A stretch of 64,000 bases of DNA from Nocardia shimofusensis NBRC 100134 (lineage in GTDB: Bacteria; Actinomycetota; Actinomycetes; Mycobacteriales; Mycobacteriaceae). Shown in pieces: positions 8,731 through 16,513 of the stretch (the first letter of the stretch is position 1; the number at the start of each line of letters is the position of its first letter). The notes beneath the pieces were generated by a model. That model worked only from the letters and a program-made list of their open reading frames with translations. It was not told the DNA's origin and did not search any database. The translations under genes and the position numbers were made by a program. The stretch covers positions 62,001 through 126,000 of the forward strand of contig NZ_BDBT01000006.1 in assembly GCF_001613125.1 (NCBI RefSeq). The letters run 5' to 3'.

Positions 8731-9474
8731 CTGAGAGTACTGATACTCGGCGGCACCGGCGAAGCCAGGGAGTTGGCCCGAATCGCGTCCGGCGAGCGAG
8801 GATTCGACATCGTCTCCTCGCTCGCCGGACGCGTGCGCGACCCTCGGTTGCCCGAGGGGGAGGTCCGCATCGGCGGGTTCGGCGGCGCTGAGGGGCTGCG
8901 GACATGGCTGTCGGACAATGCGATCGACCGCGTCGTCGACGCCACCCATCCCTTCGCCGCCACCATCGGCGCCAACGCCTCGCGCGCGGCCACTGCCGCG
9001 GCCGTGCCGCTGTTGCGCCTGCTGCGTCCCGCCTGGACCGCCGCTCCCGGTGATCACTGGATCCCGGTCCCCGACCTCGACGCGGCCGCCCGAATCGTCG
9101 GCGCGGGCTTTTCGCGGGTATTCCTGACCATCGGCCGTCAGGGTGTCGGCGCTTTCGCCGGACTGACCGAGCCCTGGTTCCTGATCCGCGCCATCGACCC
9201 GCCCACCGCGTCCGTTCCGCCCCGCCACCAGCTGCTGCTCGCGCGCGGCCCGTTCTCCGTGGCCGACGAGATCGCGCTGCTGTCGCGCCATGCCATCGAT
9301 GTCCTGGTGACCAAGAACAGCGGCGGCGATCAGACCGAGGCGAAACTCGACGCCGCCAGGGAACTGGGCATCCCGGTCGTCATGATCGACCGGCCGCCGG
9401 TATCTGCTTCGACAGCGGTGGTCGGAAGTGCCGACGAAGCGTGGACATGGCTGTCGTCGGATATCGCGGTCTGA
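8731..9474 (+). CDS. cobK: Precorrin-6A reductase CobK (probable CTG start)
   Basis: CobK reduces precorrin-6A to dihydroprecorrin-6A with NADPH. The family signature at the N-terminus (RVLILGGTGEARELA), DATHPFAATIGANA, FLTIGRQGVGAF and the C-terminal LVTKNSGGDQTEAKLDAA are all present. The conserved N-terminus begins directly after a CTG at 8731, which is preceded by GGGGAG at about 9 bases. In this frame the only ATG/GTG/TTG upstream is the ATG at 8602, 89 bases inside the preceding gene, and it would add 43 unrelated residues. With CTG the protein has 247 residues, the normal family length. The start is therefore inferred; the product is not in doubt. Confidence 0.88.
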   Translation: MRVLILGGTGEARELARIASGERGFDIVSSLAGRVRDPRLPEGEVRIGGFGGAEGLRTWLSDNAIDRVVDATHPFAATIGANASRAATAAAVPLLRLLRPAWTAAPGDHWIPVPDLDAAARIVGAGFSRVFLTIGRQGVGAFAGLTEPWFLIRAIDPPTASVPPRHQLLLARGPFSVADEIALLSRHAIDVLVTKNSGGDQTEAKLDAARELGIPVVMIDRPPVSASTAVVGSADEAWTWLSSDIAV

Positions 9475-9494
9475 CGCCTGCCCGAACCGTCTCG

Positions 9495-9520
9495 GCGCCG
9501 ACGATCGAAATCGGCGGCGC
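9495..9520. terminator. Hairpin between convergent cobK and padR genes
   Basis: An 11-bp stem with one mismatch (GCGCCGACGAT, loop CGAA, ATCGGCGGCGC) lies in the 88-base convergent gap and could serve both strands. There is no U tract, which is common for terminators in high-GC actinobacteria. Confidence 0.5.
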
Positions 9521-9562
9521 GAGCGGTCGCCCTGTGGAGAGCGGCCACGTCCCGCGCGGGGC

Positions 9563-10093
9563 TCAGTGGCCCAGAATCTCGGGGAGCCGGTCGAACCAGG
9601 CGAGCACCGCGCGTTCGTAGCCGACACCGAATTCGAGGGTCGCGCGCTGGTGCGCGGGCATGTCCTTGTCCTCGTCGGCGAGGTAGCGGGCCAGGCGGTC
9701 CCGGTGGATCTCGCGGTTGGCGGCGATGATGACGGCCAGGCGCTCGGGGGTGATGTGCTCGCCGAAGTGCATGCTCAGCAGCAGCGGGACGCGGATGGTC
9801 TCGGCGCCCGGGTCGCGCACGACCCACTCCAGGAATGCCTCGCGGCCGGCGTCGGTCAGGTGGTAGGGCGTGCGGTCGCGGGCACCGGCCTCGCCTTTCT
9901 CGACCAGACCGTGGGCGGCCATGGCGGCCAGTTCGCGGTAGACCTGGCTCTGGGTGATGGTCCAGAAGTCGCCGATCCGGTCCTGGGCGAGGGTGACCAG
10001 ATCCCAGCCGGACATCGGCCCTTCGTGTAGGAAGCCCAGCAGCGAGGCCGCCGTGGAGTTCAGCGACTTGCGTGCGGTCGCGGTTTCGGGCAC
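9563..10093 (-). CDS. PadR-family transcriptional regulator
   Basis: The 176-residue protein has an N-terminal winged helix of the PadR type (LLGFLHEGPMSGWDLVTLA, then VYRELAAMAAHGLVE and YHLTDAGREAFLEWV) and a C-terminal helical dimerisation part. PadR proteins are usually repressors released by small phenolic or hydrophobic ligands. The GTG start at 10093 follows AAGGGAG. A perfect 8+3+8 palindrome lies 32 bases upstream and is the likely autoregulatory operator. The gene sits 3' of cobIJ on the same strand, with only 49 bases between them, so it could also be transcribed from the cob promoter. The target gene is unknown. Confidence 0.88.
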   Translation of the reverse strand: MPETATARKSLNSTAASLLGFLHEGPMSGWDLVTLAQDRIGDFWTITQSQVYRELAAMAAHGLVEKGEAGARDRTPYHLTDAGREAFLEWVVRDPGAETIRVPLLLSMHFGEHITPERLAVIIAANREIHRDRLARYLADEDKDMPAHQRATLEFGVGYERAVLAWFDRLPEILGH

Positions 10094-10124
10094 AGCTCAC
10101 TCCCTTCGGTCAGAACTCGATCCG

Positions 10125-10143
10125 ATATTCCATAGTGGAATAT
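10125..10143. promoter_or_regulatory. Palindromic operator, probably for the PadR regulator
   Basis: ATATTCCA-TAG-TGGAATAT is a perfect inverted repeat with 8-base arms. It is AT-rich in a very GC-rich setting, lies just upstream of padR, and its last base is part of the cobIJ stop codon (TAA on the minus strand). Confidence 0.65.
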
Positions 10144-11768
10144 TACCGGATCGGGGAAGGGGCCTCGGCGGAGCTGTAGCGGCGCGAGGTGTAGACGCGG
10201 GTGCCGTGATCGGTTTCCACCACCGCCGTGGTCGTCGCGCCGATGATCAGCAGCGTGCGCATGTCGACCTCGGCCGGGTCCAGTTCGGCCAGCCGCACCA
10301 CCCGAACGCTCTCGGTCGGTCCGCCGACATCGCGGCCGAGCACCACCGGGGTGTCCGGTGCGCGATGCTCGAGCAGCAGATCCCGCATGGCGCCGACCTG
10401 CCAGGTGCGCTGCGAGGAGGCCGGGTTGTAGATCGCGATCGCCATGTCGGCCGCCGCGACCGCGGCGAGCCTGCGCGCCACGACCTCCCAGGGCTTGAGC
10501 CGATCCGACAGCGAGATCATCGCGTAGTCGTGGCCGAGCGGCGCGCCGACCCGGCTGGCCACCGCGTTCGCGGCGGTCAGGCCGGGCAGCACCCGCACCG
10601 GCACCGCCCGCCACCGCGGGTCCGCCGATTCTTCCAGCACCGCCGCGGCCATCGCGAAGACGCCCGGATCGCCGGAGGACACCACCGCGACCTTCGCCCC
10701 GCGCAGCGCGAGGTCCAGCGCCATCGCCGCGCGCTCGGATTCGACCCGATTGTCGCTGGCGTGCCTGCGCTGGCCGGGCCGCACCGGCACCCGATCGATG
10801 TAGGTCGTGTAGCCGACGAGATCTGTTGCCTCGGCAAGAGCTTCGCGCACCTCGGGTGTTGTCCAGTCCCGGCTGCCGGGGCCCAGGCCGACCACGACCA
10901 CTTCGCCGGTCGCCGTCGTCGTTTGCGGCTCCGCCTGCGCAGCCGTGGACTGCGCGCCCTCGGTTCGAGCACCTGCTGCGGCCGGGCCGGGTTGCTCCGC
11001 GCGAACGGATCGGACCCGGGGCAGCGGGGTGGTCGGGCGGGGTCCGGGGACCAGGGTGATGGAGAAGTAGGGCACGTCGGCGTCGTCGACTTCGGCCGCG
11101 GTGAGCACGCGCTCGCGGGTGCTGCTGGCGCGCTCGATGTAGTAGGCATCGTCGAGCCGGCCTGCGTCGGCGAGGGCCTGGCGCACGCCGGGGTAGGTAC
11201 GGCCGAGTTTCATGATGGCCGCGGCGTCGGTATCGCGCAGACGGCGGGTAAGTTCCTCGGTGGGCATCGTGCCGGGCAGCACGGTGAGGACCTGTTCACC
11301 TTCGACCAGCGGGGTGCCCAGCGCCGCGGAGGCCGCGCTGACCGAGGTGATGCCGGGGATGATCTCGGCGTCGAACCGGTCGGCGAGGCGGCGGTGCATG
11401 TGCATGTAGGAGCTGTAGAACAGCGGGTCGCCCGCGGCCAGCAGGGCGACCGAGCGGCCCGCGCTCAGGTGGGCGGCGAGGCGTTCGGCGGCCTCGGCGT
11501 AGAACTCGTCGATCGCGCCCTGGTAGCCGCCGGGGTGGTCGGTGGTCTCGGTGGTCACCGGGTAGACCAGGTGTTCCTCGAGCTGTCCCGGACGCATGTA
11601 CGGCGCGGCGATCCCGCGCGAGATGCTGCGCCCGTGCCGTGCGCTGTGGAAGGCGATGACATCGGCCTCGGTGATGATCCGTGCTGCCTTGACCGTCACC
11701 AGTTCGGGATCGCCCGGACCGAGCCCGACGCCCCACAACTTGCCCGCGGCAACCACTTCGCTGCTCAT
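10143..11768 (-). CDS. cobIJ: Fused precorrin-2 C20- / precorrin-3B C17-methyltransferase CobIJ
   Basis: The 541-residue protein joins two tetrapyrrole methyltransferases. The CobI half (about 1-245) starts with [20 protein letters not shown] and has [14 protein letters not shown] Ala/Thr/Gln-rich linker (about 255-285) leads to the CobJ half (about 285-541) with [31 protein letters not shown] and [12 protein letters not shown]. CobI methylates precorrin-2 at C20; CobJ methylates at C17 with ring contraction. The same fusion exists in M. tuberculosis (Rv2066). The ATG at 11768 overlaps the cobH stop by four bases (ATGA), so translation is coupled. Confidence 0.94.
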   Translation of the reverse strand: MSSEVVAAGKLWGVGLGPGDPELVTVKAARIITEADVIAFHSARHGRSISRGIAAPYMRPGQLEEHLVYPVTTETTDHPGGYQGAIDEFYAEAAERLAAHLSAGRSVALLAAGDPLFYSSYMHMHRRLADRFDAEIIPGITSVSAASAALGTPLVEGEQVLTVLPGTMPTEELTRRLRDTDAAAIMKLGRTYPGVRQALADAGRLDDAYYIERASSTRERVLTAAEVDDADVPYFSITLVPGPRPTTPLPRVRSVRAEQPGPAAAGARTEGAQSTAAQAEPQTTTATGEVVVVGLGPGSRDWTTPEVREALAEATDLVGYTTYIDRVPVRPGQRRHASDNRVESERAAMALDLALRGAKVAVVSSGDPGVFAMAAAVLEESADPRWRAVPVRVLPGLTAANAVASRVGAPLGHDYAMISLSDRLKPWEVVARRLAAVAAADMAIAIYNPASSQRTWQVGAMRDLLLEHRAPDTPVVLGRDVGGPTESVRVVRLAELDPAEVDMRTLLIIGATTTAVVETDHGTRVYTSRRYSSAEAPSPIR

Positions 11769-12400
11769 TCTTGTTCGCTCGCAATCGCATTCAGTGCCGA
11801 GGCGGTGATGGCGCTGCCGCCGCGCCTGCCGCGTACGGTCAGATATTCGACGCCGCCGTATTCGATGAGCGCCTGCTTGGACTCCGCCGCCCCCACGAAT
11901 CCGACCGGGATGCCCAGCACCGCCGCCGGGCGGGGTGCGCCCGCGTCGAGCATGTCGAGCAGGTGGAACAGCGCGGTCGGGGCGTTGCCGATGGCGACGA
12001 CCGCGCCGTCGAGCCGGTCGCGCCACAGCTCCAGCGCCGCCGCCGAACGGGTGTTGCCGATCGAGGCGGCCAGTTCCGGCACGCGCGGGTCGCGCAGCAG
12101 GCAGACGACCTCGTTGTCGGCGGGCAGACGCTTGCGGGTGACGCCGGAGGCAACCATGTTCGCGTCGCACAGAATCGGCGCGCCGTCGCGCAATGCCGCT
12201 CGCGCGGCCGCGATCACGCCAGGGGAGAAGGCGATGTCGCCGGCCAGGTCGACCTGCCCACAGCCGTGGATCATCCGCACCACCACCTGCGCGACATCCG
12301 CCGGGAAACCGCTCAGATCGGCCTCGGCGCGGATGGTCGCGAACGAGCGCCGATAGATCTCGGCCCCGTCGGTGAGGTAGCTGGCACGCAGGTCGGACAT
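11765..12400 (-). CDS. cobH: Precorrin-8X methylmutase CobH
   Basis: The 211-residue CobH/CbiC enzyme moves the methyl group from C11 to C12, making hydrogenobyrinic acid. Diagnostic segments are [15 protein letters not shown] with the catalytic histidine, [30 protein letters not shown] and [11 protein letters not shown]. Length is standard. It is the first gene of the cobH-cobIJ unit. The ATG at 12400 was chosen because TAGGGT lies 7 bases before it on this strand and the conserved region starts there; upstream in-frame sequence is not conserved. Confidence 0.94.
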   Translation of the reverse strand: MSDLRASYLTDGAEIYRRSFATIRAEADLSGFPADVAQVVVRMIHGCGQVDLAGDIAFSPGVIAAARAALRDGAPILCDANMVASGVTRKRLPADNEVVCLLRDPRVPELAASIGNTRSAAALELWRDRLDGAVVAIGNAPTALFHLLDMLDAGAPRPAAVLGIPVGFVGAAESKQALIEYGGVEYLTVRGRRGGSAITASALNAIASEQE

Positions 12401-12407
12401 GCGTTCC

Positions 12408-12413
12408 ACCCTA
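12408..12413 (-). promoter_or_regulatory. -10 hexamer TAGGGT of the cobH-cobIJ promoter
   Basis: The hexamer lies 7 bases before the cobH ATG, giving a leaderless or nearly leaderless transcript. No cobalamin riboswitch is visible upstream of cobH, unlike cobN. The rest of the divergent gap 12401-12735 shows nothing recognisable apart from the palindromes at 12674-12714. Confidence 0.5.
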
Positions 12414-12673
12414 ACGGGCGCCCTCGGCCGGTCCGGGCACGGCTCGAGTGTGCGGGCGCCGCAGCGGCAATCGGCGGGCAGCGCCAGTTGTGGGCGGTTC
12501 CGTCCAGGCCGGTGGCCGGTATCCGCCGTGCGCGGGGTCCGATCTCCCACGGCCGGTCGACCACGCCCATGTCGGCTCGGAAATAGCACGGTCGAAACGA
12601 GATTCGTCGGCCCGCCGTGGCGGCGGCGGTGAACAGCCGCGAGTTCCCGGGCCCTCGGCGAGCGTCATCGTTG

Positions 12674-12714
12674 TTGGTACGGGCTTACCAATTGGATGGT
12701 ACGTTGGTATCAAC
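12674..12714. promoter_or_regulatory. Palindromic operator cluster upstream of the alpha/beta hydrolase
   Basis: TTGGTA-cgggct-TACCAA (12674-12691) is a perfect 6-base inverted repeat. About 30 bases on lies GTTGGTATCAAC (12703-12714), another near-palindrome sharing the TTGGTA half. The cluster lies directly in front of the ribosome binding site of the hydrolase. Which regulator binds is unknown. Confidence 0.5.
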
Positions 12715-12735
12715 AAGTCGAGGGGAGGCCGCCAC

Positions 12736-13626
12736 ATGGCCGGTATCGGACGGTTCAGGAACGACGCGGCGCTGGAGCGGTACATGCGCGCCTACGAGGC
12801 ATTGGCGGCGTCGTGGTCGGTGCCGACGCAGACGGTCGACGTGCCGACCTCGTTCGGGCCGACGCATGTGCACCGGTGGGGGAGCGGTTCGCGGACGCCG
12901 ATCGTGCTGCTGCATCCGATCGGCGGCAGCGGTCTGTACTGGCGCGATGTCGCCGCGCAGTTCGGGAGCGACCGGGTTGTCTACGCCCCGGACACCATCG
13001 GGACCGCCGGACGCAGCGTGCAGACCGCACCGTTGCGGCGGGAGGCGGATTTCGCGGTCTGGCTCGACGAGGTGCTCGACGGGCTCGGCGTCGAGCGTGC
13101 CCATGTGGTCGGCTATTCGCACGGCGCCTGGCATGCCGGCGCGGTCGCGCTGCACGATGCGAGCAGGCTGGACAGTGTCACGTTGATCGAACCCGGTGGG
13201 GTGTTCGTTAAACCGTCGTGGCGGGTGCTGGTGAAGATGCTGTCCTTCGGGATGCGGGGCAAGTCCGACGAGAACATGCGCCGGATCGCGGAGTGGCTGA
13301 CGCCCGGGGTGAGGCTCGACGATCTCGAAACGGCCTATGCCAAAGAGGCGTTGAGCTATCGCATGAAGATCGGCTGGGCGCGGCTGCTGACCGACGAGGA
13401 GATCCGGTCGATCACCGTCGCGACGTTGGTGATCTTCGGAGCCGAGACGATCGTGGCCGATCCCGAGGCCGCAGTGCGCCGGCTGGCCGAACACTTCCCG
13501 GAAGCCGAGACCGAGATCTATCCCGAAGTGGGACACGGCATTCTGAACCAGATCCCCGAGCAGGTGACGCGTCGGGTGCTGGAGTTCGTCCAGCGCCACG
13601 ACCGGCTCATGTCGTCGCCGGAGTGA
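12736..13626 (+). CDS. Alpha/beta hydrolase
   Basis: The 296-residue alpha/beta-fold hydrolase has an oxyanion-hole region HPIGGSGLYW, the nucleophile elbow G126-Y-S-H-G with Ser128, and a likely catalytic His267 in EVGHGIL. The acid residue is less clear: the usual GxxD segment reads VIFGAETIVADPEA, so Glu or a shifted Asp would have to serve. The ATG at 12736 has a strong AGGGGAGG site. Similar proteins are esterases, lactonases or C-C hydrolases, and the sequence does not tell which. It stands alone on its strand between cobH and an SDR and has its own palindromic upstream region. Confidence 0.85.
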   Translation: MAGIGRFRNDAALERYMRAYEALAASWSVPTQTVDVPTSFGPTHVHRWGSGSRTPIVLLHPIGGSGLYWRDVAAQFGSDRVVYAPDTIGTAGRSVQTAPLRREADFAVWLDEVLDGLGVERAHVVGYSHGAWHAGAVALHDASRLDSVTLIEPGGVFVKPSWRVLVKMLSFGMRGKSDENMRRIAEWLTPGVRLDDLETAYAKEALSYRMKIGWARLLTDEEIRSITVATLVIFGAETIVADPEAAVRRLAEHFPEAETEIYPEVGHGILNQIPEQVTRRVLEFVQRHDRLMSSPE

Positions 13627-13822
13627 ACCCGTCGGTGCGTGAATTCACCTGTTCGTTCGGCGTGCGGGACTCCGCTGCCATGCTGCCGAGCAGACTCAGC
13701 GCCTGCGCGGTGTCCGAGCCCGGCTCGGCGTGGTGGACGACCAGCGTCTGGCCGGGTGCGCCGTTCACGGCAAAGGTCTCGTAGGCGAGGGTGAGTTCGC
13801 CGACGAGCGGGTTCGTTTGCCG
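13607..13822 (-). pseudogene. 3' remnant of an MmyB-type XRE transcriptional regulator
   Basis: In this frame the minus strand reads about 70 residues that match the C-terminus of the MmyB-like ligand-binding domain found in XRE regulators: NPLVGELTLAYETFAV, then GQTLVVHHAEPGSD and AQALSLLGSMAAES, ending in TGA at 13607-13609. A stop codon (complement of 13823-13825) closes the frame immediately upstream, at the start codon of the neighbouring SDR. The HTH domain and most of the ligand domain are missing. MmyB-type regulators are typically encoded divergently from an SDR that they control, so this looks like a deletion that brought the SDR start next to the regulator's tail. Confidence 0.8.
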
Positions 13823-13824
13823 TC

Positions 13825-14574
13825 ATGACGAACAACATCGCAGGCAGGGTGGCCGTGGTCACCGGAGCATCCAGTGGAATCGGCGCGGCGACAGCGCGCA
13901 GACTGGCCGTCGACGGCGCGAAGGTGGCGTTGCTCGGTCGGCGCAAGGATCGGCTCGAGCTCTTGGCCGAGAGCATCGGGGGCGACACGCTGGCCGTGGT
14001 CGCCGACGTCACCGACCAGCGGTCGGTGACCGACGCGGCGACGACGGTGCGCGCCGCGTTCGGTCAGATCGACCTCGTCGTCGCGAACGCGGGTGTCATG
14101 CTCGGCGCGCCCTTCGAACTCGCCCATACCGACGAGTGGGATCAGATGGTGGCCACCAATGTCACCGGATTGCTCTACACCGCAAGGGCCTTCATCGACG
14201 ATCTGCTCGCGACGGCGAATGATCGCGCGCCGGCCGACCTGGTGCTGGTCGGCTCGATCGCCGGACACGGAGTGTTCCCCAACTACAGCGTCTATACCGC
14301 GACCAAAGCCGCGGTCGCCCACCTGACCCGGAACCTGCGGTCCGAATTCGGGCCGCGCGGTGTGCGGGTGAAGAACGTCGAACCCGGCTTCGTCACTACC
14401 GAACTCGGCGACGGCATGAGCGACGCCGAGCAGTTGGCCGGGCTCGCCGAGATGCGGGCGGGGCTGGAACCACTTGTCGCCGACGACATCGCCGACGCCA
14501 TCGCCTACGCGGTCGGCGTGCCGGGCCGGGTGAATGTCGCCGAGCTGATCGTCGTTCCGACACCGCAGGGCTGA
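13825..14574 (+). CDS. Classical short-chain dehydrogenase/reductase
   Basis: The 249-residue classical SDR has a TGASSGIG cofactor loop (13-20), NAG at about 90, catalytic Ser144, Tyr157 and Lys161 (SVYTATK), and PGFVTTEL after the active site. All catalytic residues are intact. The best match in type is the NADP-linked YdfG-like oxidoreductases, with substrate unknown. No clear ribosome binding site precedes the ATG at 13825. The upstream bases are the remnant of an MmyB regulator, so the original promoter may have been lost or replaced. Confidence 0.9.
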   Translation: MTNNIAGRVAVVTGASSGIGAATARRLAVDGAKVALLGRRKDRLELLAESIGGDTLAVVADVTDQRSVTDAATTVRAAFGQIDLVVANAGVMLGAPFELAHTDEWDQMVATNVTGLLYTARAFIDDLLATANDRAPADLVLVGSIAGHGVFPNYSVYTATKAAVAHLTRNLRSEFGPRGVRVKNVEPGFVTTELGDGMSDAEQLAGLAEMRAGLEPLVADDIADAIAYAVGVPGRVNVAELIVVPTPQG

Positions 14575-14585
14575 GGCGCGCCTGC

Positions 14586-14608
14586 GCGCACCGGATCGGC
14601 CGGTGCGC
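14586..14608. terminator. Hairpin between convergent SDR and GAF-regulator genes
   Basis: GCGCACCGG, loop ATCGG, CCGGTGCGC forms a perfect 9-bp stem 12 bases after the SDR stop. It has no U tract. Downstream, at 14722-14733, is a 12-base perfect palindrome CTCACCGGTGAG close to the regulator's stop. Confidence 0.55.
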
Positions 14609-14738
14609 GTGGGACCGGCAGGCGGGCGCACTCGACCGGCTCTGCCGGGGGCCGTATTCCGCGCGCCGTCGATCTGGCGCGAGAGCGAGCCGGGCGCCCG
14701 TCGCATCGCTCACCCGTGGGTCTCACCGGTGAGCACGG

Positions 14739-16361
14739 TCAGTAGACGGTGATGCGCAACGCGCGCATCTTCGCGTAGAGCGTGGTTCGCGAAATGCCGA
14801 GGGCCTGGGCGGTCTTGACCTTGTTGCCCTCGAATGTGCGCAGGGCCTCGACGATGACGTCACGTTCCGCGCGGTCGATGGGCGCCAGTTTCCGGATCGG
14901 CTGCTGCGTGCGGTAGGCCTCGGGTAGGTCGTTGAGCACGACGGCGCCGGTGCGCCGGTGCCGGATGACCTCGGTGATGACCGCGCGTAGTTCGCGGAGG
15001 TTACCGGGCCAGTTGTGGGCCGACAGTGCCGTCAGGGCGCCGGGAGTGAAGTGCAGCGAGCTGTCGGCGCCCGCGTCGCGCAGCATGGCGGCGACCAGGG
15101 CCGGGATCTCGCCCCGGCGGTTGCTCAGCGGCGCGAGTTCGATCCGGTCGGTGCATTCCGCGGCCAGCGCGGCGGCGCGGCCGGTGAGGGTTTCCACGGC
15201 GCCGGTGACCAGCACGACCCGCGGCATCTGCCGGTCGGCGACGTGGGTGGCGACGAGATCGATCAGGTTGTCCGACAACAGGTCCAGTCCGTCGATGCAG
15301 ACCGTGCCCTGCCGGGCGCGTACCAGGGCGGCGAAGTCGCGGGCCCACGCGTCGCTGCCGTCGAGCAAGGCGCTGGCGGCGGTCAGGACGGTGACCGGTT
15401 GCTCGGTGGCGTGTTCTCGCGCGGTGTGCGAACGCCCTGATCCCGGTGGGCCTGCCACCAGCAGCGGATCGCCGGGCTCGAGCGCCGCGCGGGAGTAGAC
15501 GATGCTCGCCTGTTCCTTCGGTTCGACGTTGAGCAGGGTGCCCCCGGCCGGGCCGCCGACGCGTGTGGCTTCGACGCGCACGGCCAGCCCGGATTCCAGC
15601 GTCAGGTCGATGACCGAGCTACGGCGCACATCCGCCGCCATCATGCGCAGCAACGCGAAGTCGGTGGCGCCGAGCAGATCGGCCGCGGCTTGGTTGGACA
15701 TGAGCAGGTCACGGCCGATGGCCAGCACCGCGCGGCGGCGGGTGCCCGCGGCTTGGAACGCGGCGAGCAGTTCCTTGTCCGAAGTGCGGGAACCGTCGAG
15801 CAGACGCTGCTCGATGTCGGCGACCGCGCGGGCGACCAGTGGCGGCAGCAGGGGGCTGGCCTCCTGGACCACTGCCGACAGGTCCAGCACGCCCTCGATC
15901 CGGCGGGTCGTGGGGTGGAAGATCGGGTGGCCGTAGCAGCTCAGGCGCCGCAGCGGAACGGCGAAGTGCTCGTCGCCGTTGACGGCGATGCTGGTGCGGG
16001 TCTCCAGGACCACGCCCGGCGCGGTGGTGCCGACCACCTCTTCGAGCAGGGAAGCGCCGACATCGACGCCGAGGTTGTCGAACGCCTCGCGGGCACCGCG
16101 GTTACCGCACCATCGGTGCGCGACGCGGCCTTCCCGGTCGACGACCAGGGTGGTGAAGTCGGTGCCCTCGAGTCGCTGGTTGAGGTCGTCGAGCACCACC
16201 GCGGCCGCGGCCATGAGCGGGCTGGCGTCGTCGATATCGGTGTAGGTGATGGTGTCCAGCGCGGAGCCGGGTTCGAGACCGGCCATCGTCGCCCGGTGCC
16301 AGGACGCGGCGATCGGTTCTCGTCTGGCCTCACTCCTGACCGGATTCACCACCGCGCTCAC
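14739..16361 (-). CDS. GAF / degenerate AAA+ / Fis-type activator (AcoR/MimR-like)
   Basis: The 540-residue protein has the layout of an enhancer-binding activator. The N-terminal sensor part (about 50-190) has a GAF-like domain including WCGNRGAREAFDN and SCYGHPIFHPTTRRIEG. A short PAS-like stretch is followed by an AAA+-like domain (about 295-460) and a C-terminal Fis-type HTH (NKVKTAQALGISRTTLYAK). The ATPase is degraded: Walker A reads GPPGSGRS with Arg for Lys, Walker B reads VCIDGLDLL without DE, and no GAFTGA loop is present. Actinobacteria lack sigma-54, and MimR/AcoR-like proteins there act with other sigma factors. It is divergent from the alcohol dehydrogenase operon and very likely activates it. 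The start is GTG 16361 after GGAAACGGA. Confidence 0.85.
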   Translation of the reverse strand: MSAVVNPVRSEARREPIAASWHRATMAGLEPGSALDTITYTDIDDASPLMAAAAVVLDDLNQRLEGTDFTTLVVDREGRVAHRWCGNRGAREAFDNLGVDVGASLLEEVVGTTAPGVVLETRTSIAVNGDEHFAVPLRRLSCYGHPIFHPTTRRIEGVLDLSAVVQEASPLLPPLVARAVADIEQRLLDGSRTSDKELLAAFQAAGTRRRAVLAIGRDLLMSNQAAADLLGATDFALLRMMAADVRRSSVIDLTLESGLAVRVEATRVGGPAGGTLLNVEPKEQASIVYSRAALEPGDPLLVAGPPGSGRSHTAREHATEQPVTVLTAASALLDGSDAWARDFAALVRARQGTVCIDGLDLLSDNLIDLVATHVADRQMPRVVLVTGAVETLTGRAAALAAECTDRIELAPLSNRRGEIPALVAAMLRDAGADSSLHFTPGALTALSAHNWPGNLRELRAVITEVIRHRRTGAVVLNDLPEAYRTQQPIRKLAPIDRAERDVIVEALRTFEGNKVKTAQALGISRTTLYAKMRALRITVY

Positions 16362-16399
16362 TCCGTTTCCATCGACTTGCCCGGGTCAACCGTAGCAAC

Positions 16400-16434
16400 C
16401 GTGACCGGGGTCACGATTGTTCAACTTCTGAACA
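16400..16434. promoter_or_regulatory. Two palindromes in the regulator / alcohol dehydrogenase divergent promoter
   Basis: CGTGACC-GG-GGTCACG (16400-16415) is a perfect 7-base inverted repeat. It is followed by TGTTCA-acttc-TGAACA (16418-16434) with 6-base arms. Both lie midway between the divergent genes, 80-114 bases from the dehydrogenase ATG, a position suited to an activator. Confidence 0.6.
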
Positions 16435-16513
16435 GTGGAAAGAGCCCGGCCTTGCGACTGTGGTTCCCGTCACGCCAGACGCGGCGCATCGACGAGGATC
16501 AGGAGAACCCGCC

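Noticed and set aside
9954..12356. Plus-strand open frame of 800 codons over cobIJ and cobH
   Set aside because: It is antisense to two enzymes with clear motifs and an ATGA overlap. No domain is seen.
12401..12670. Second cobalamin riboswitch upstream of cobH
   Set aside because: I searched the minus strand for the GCCACTG box and the GGTG/AATCC core and did not find them.
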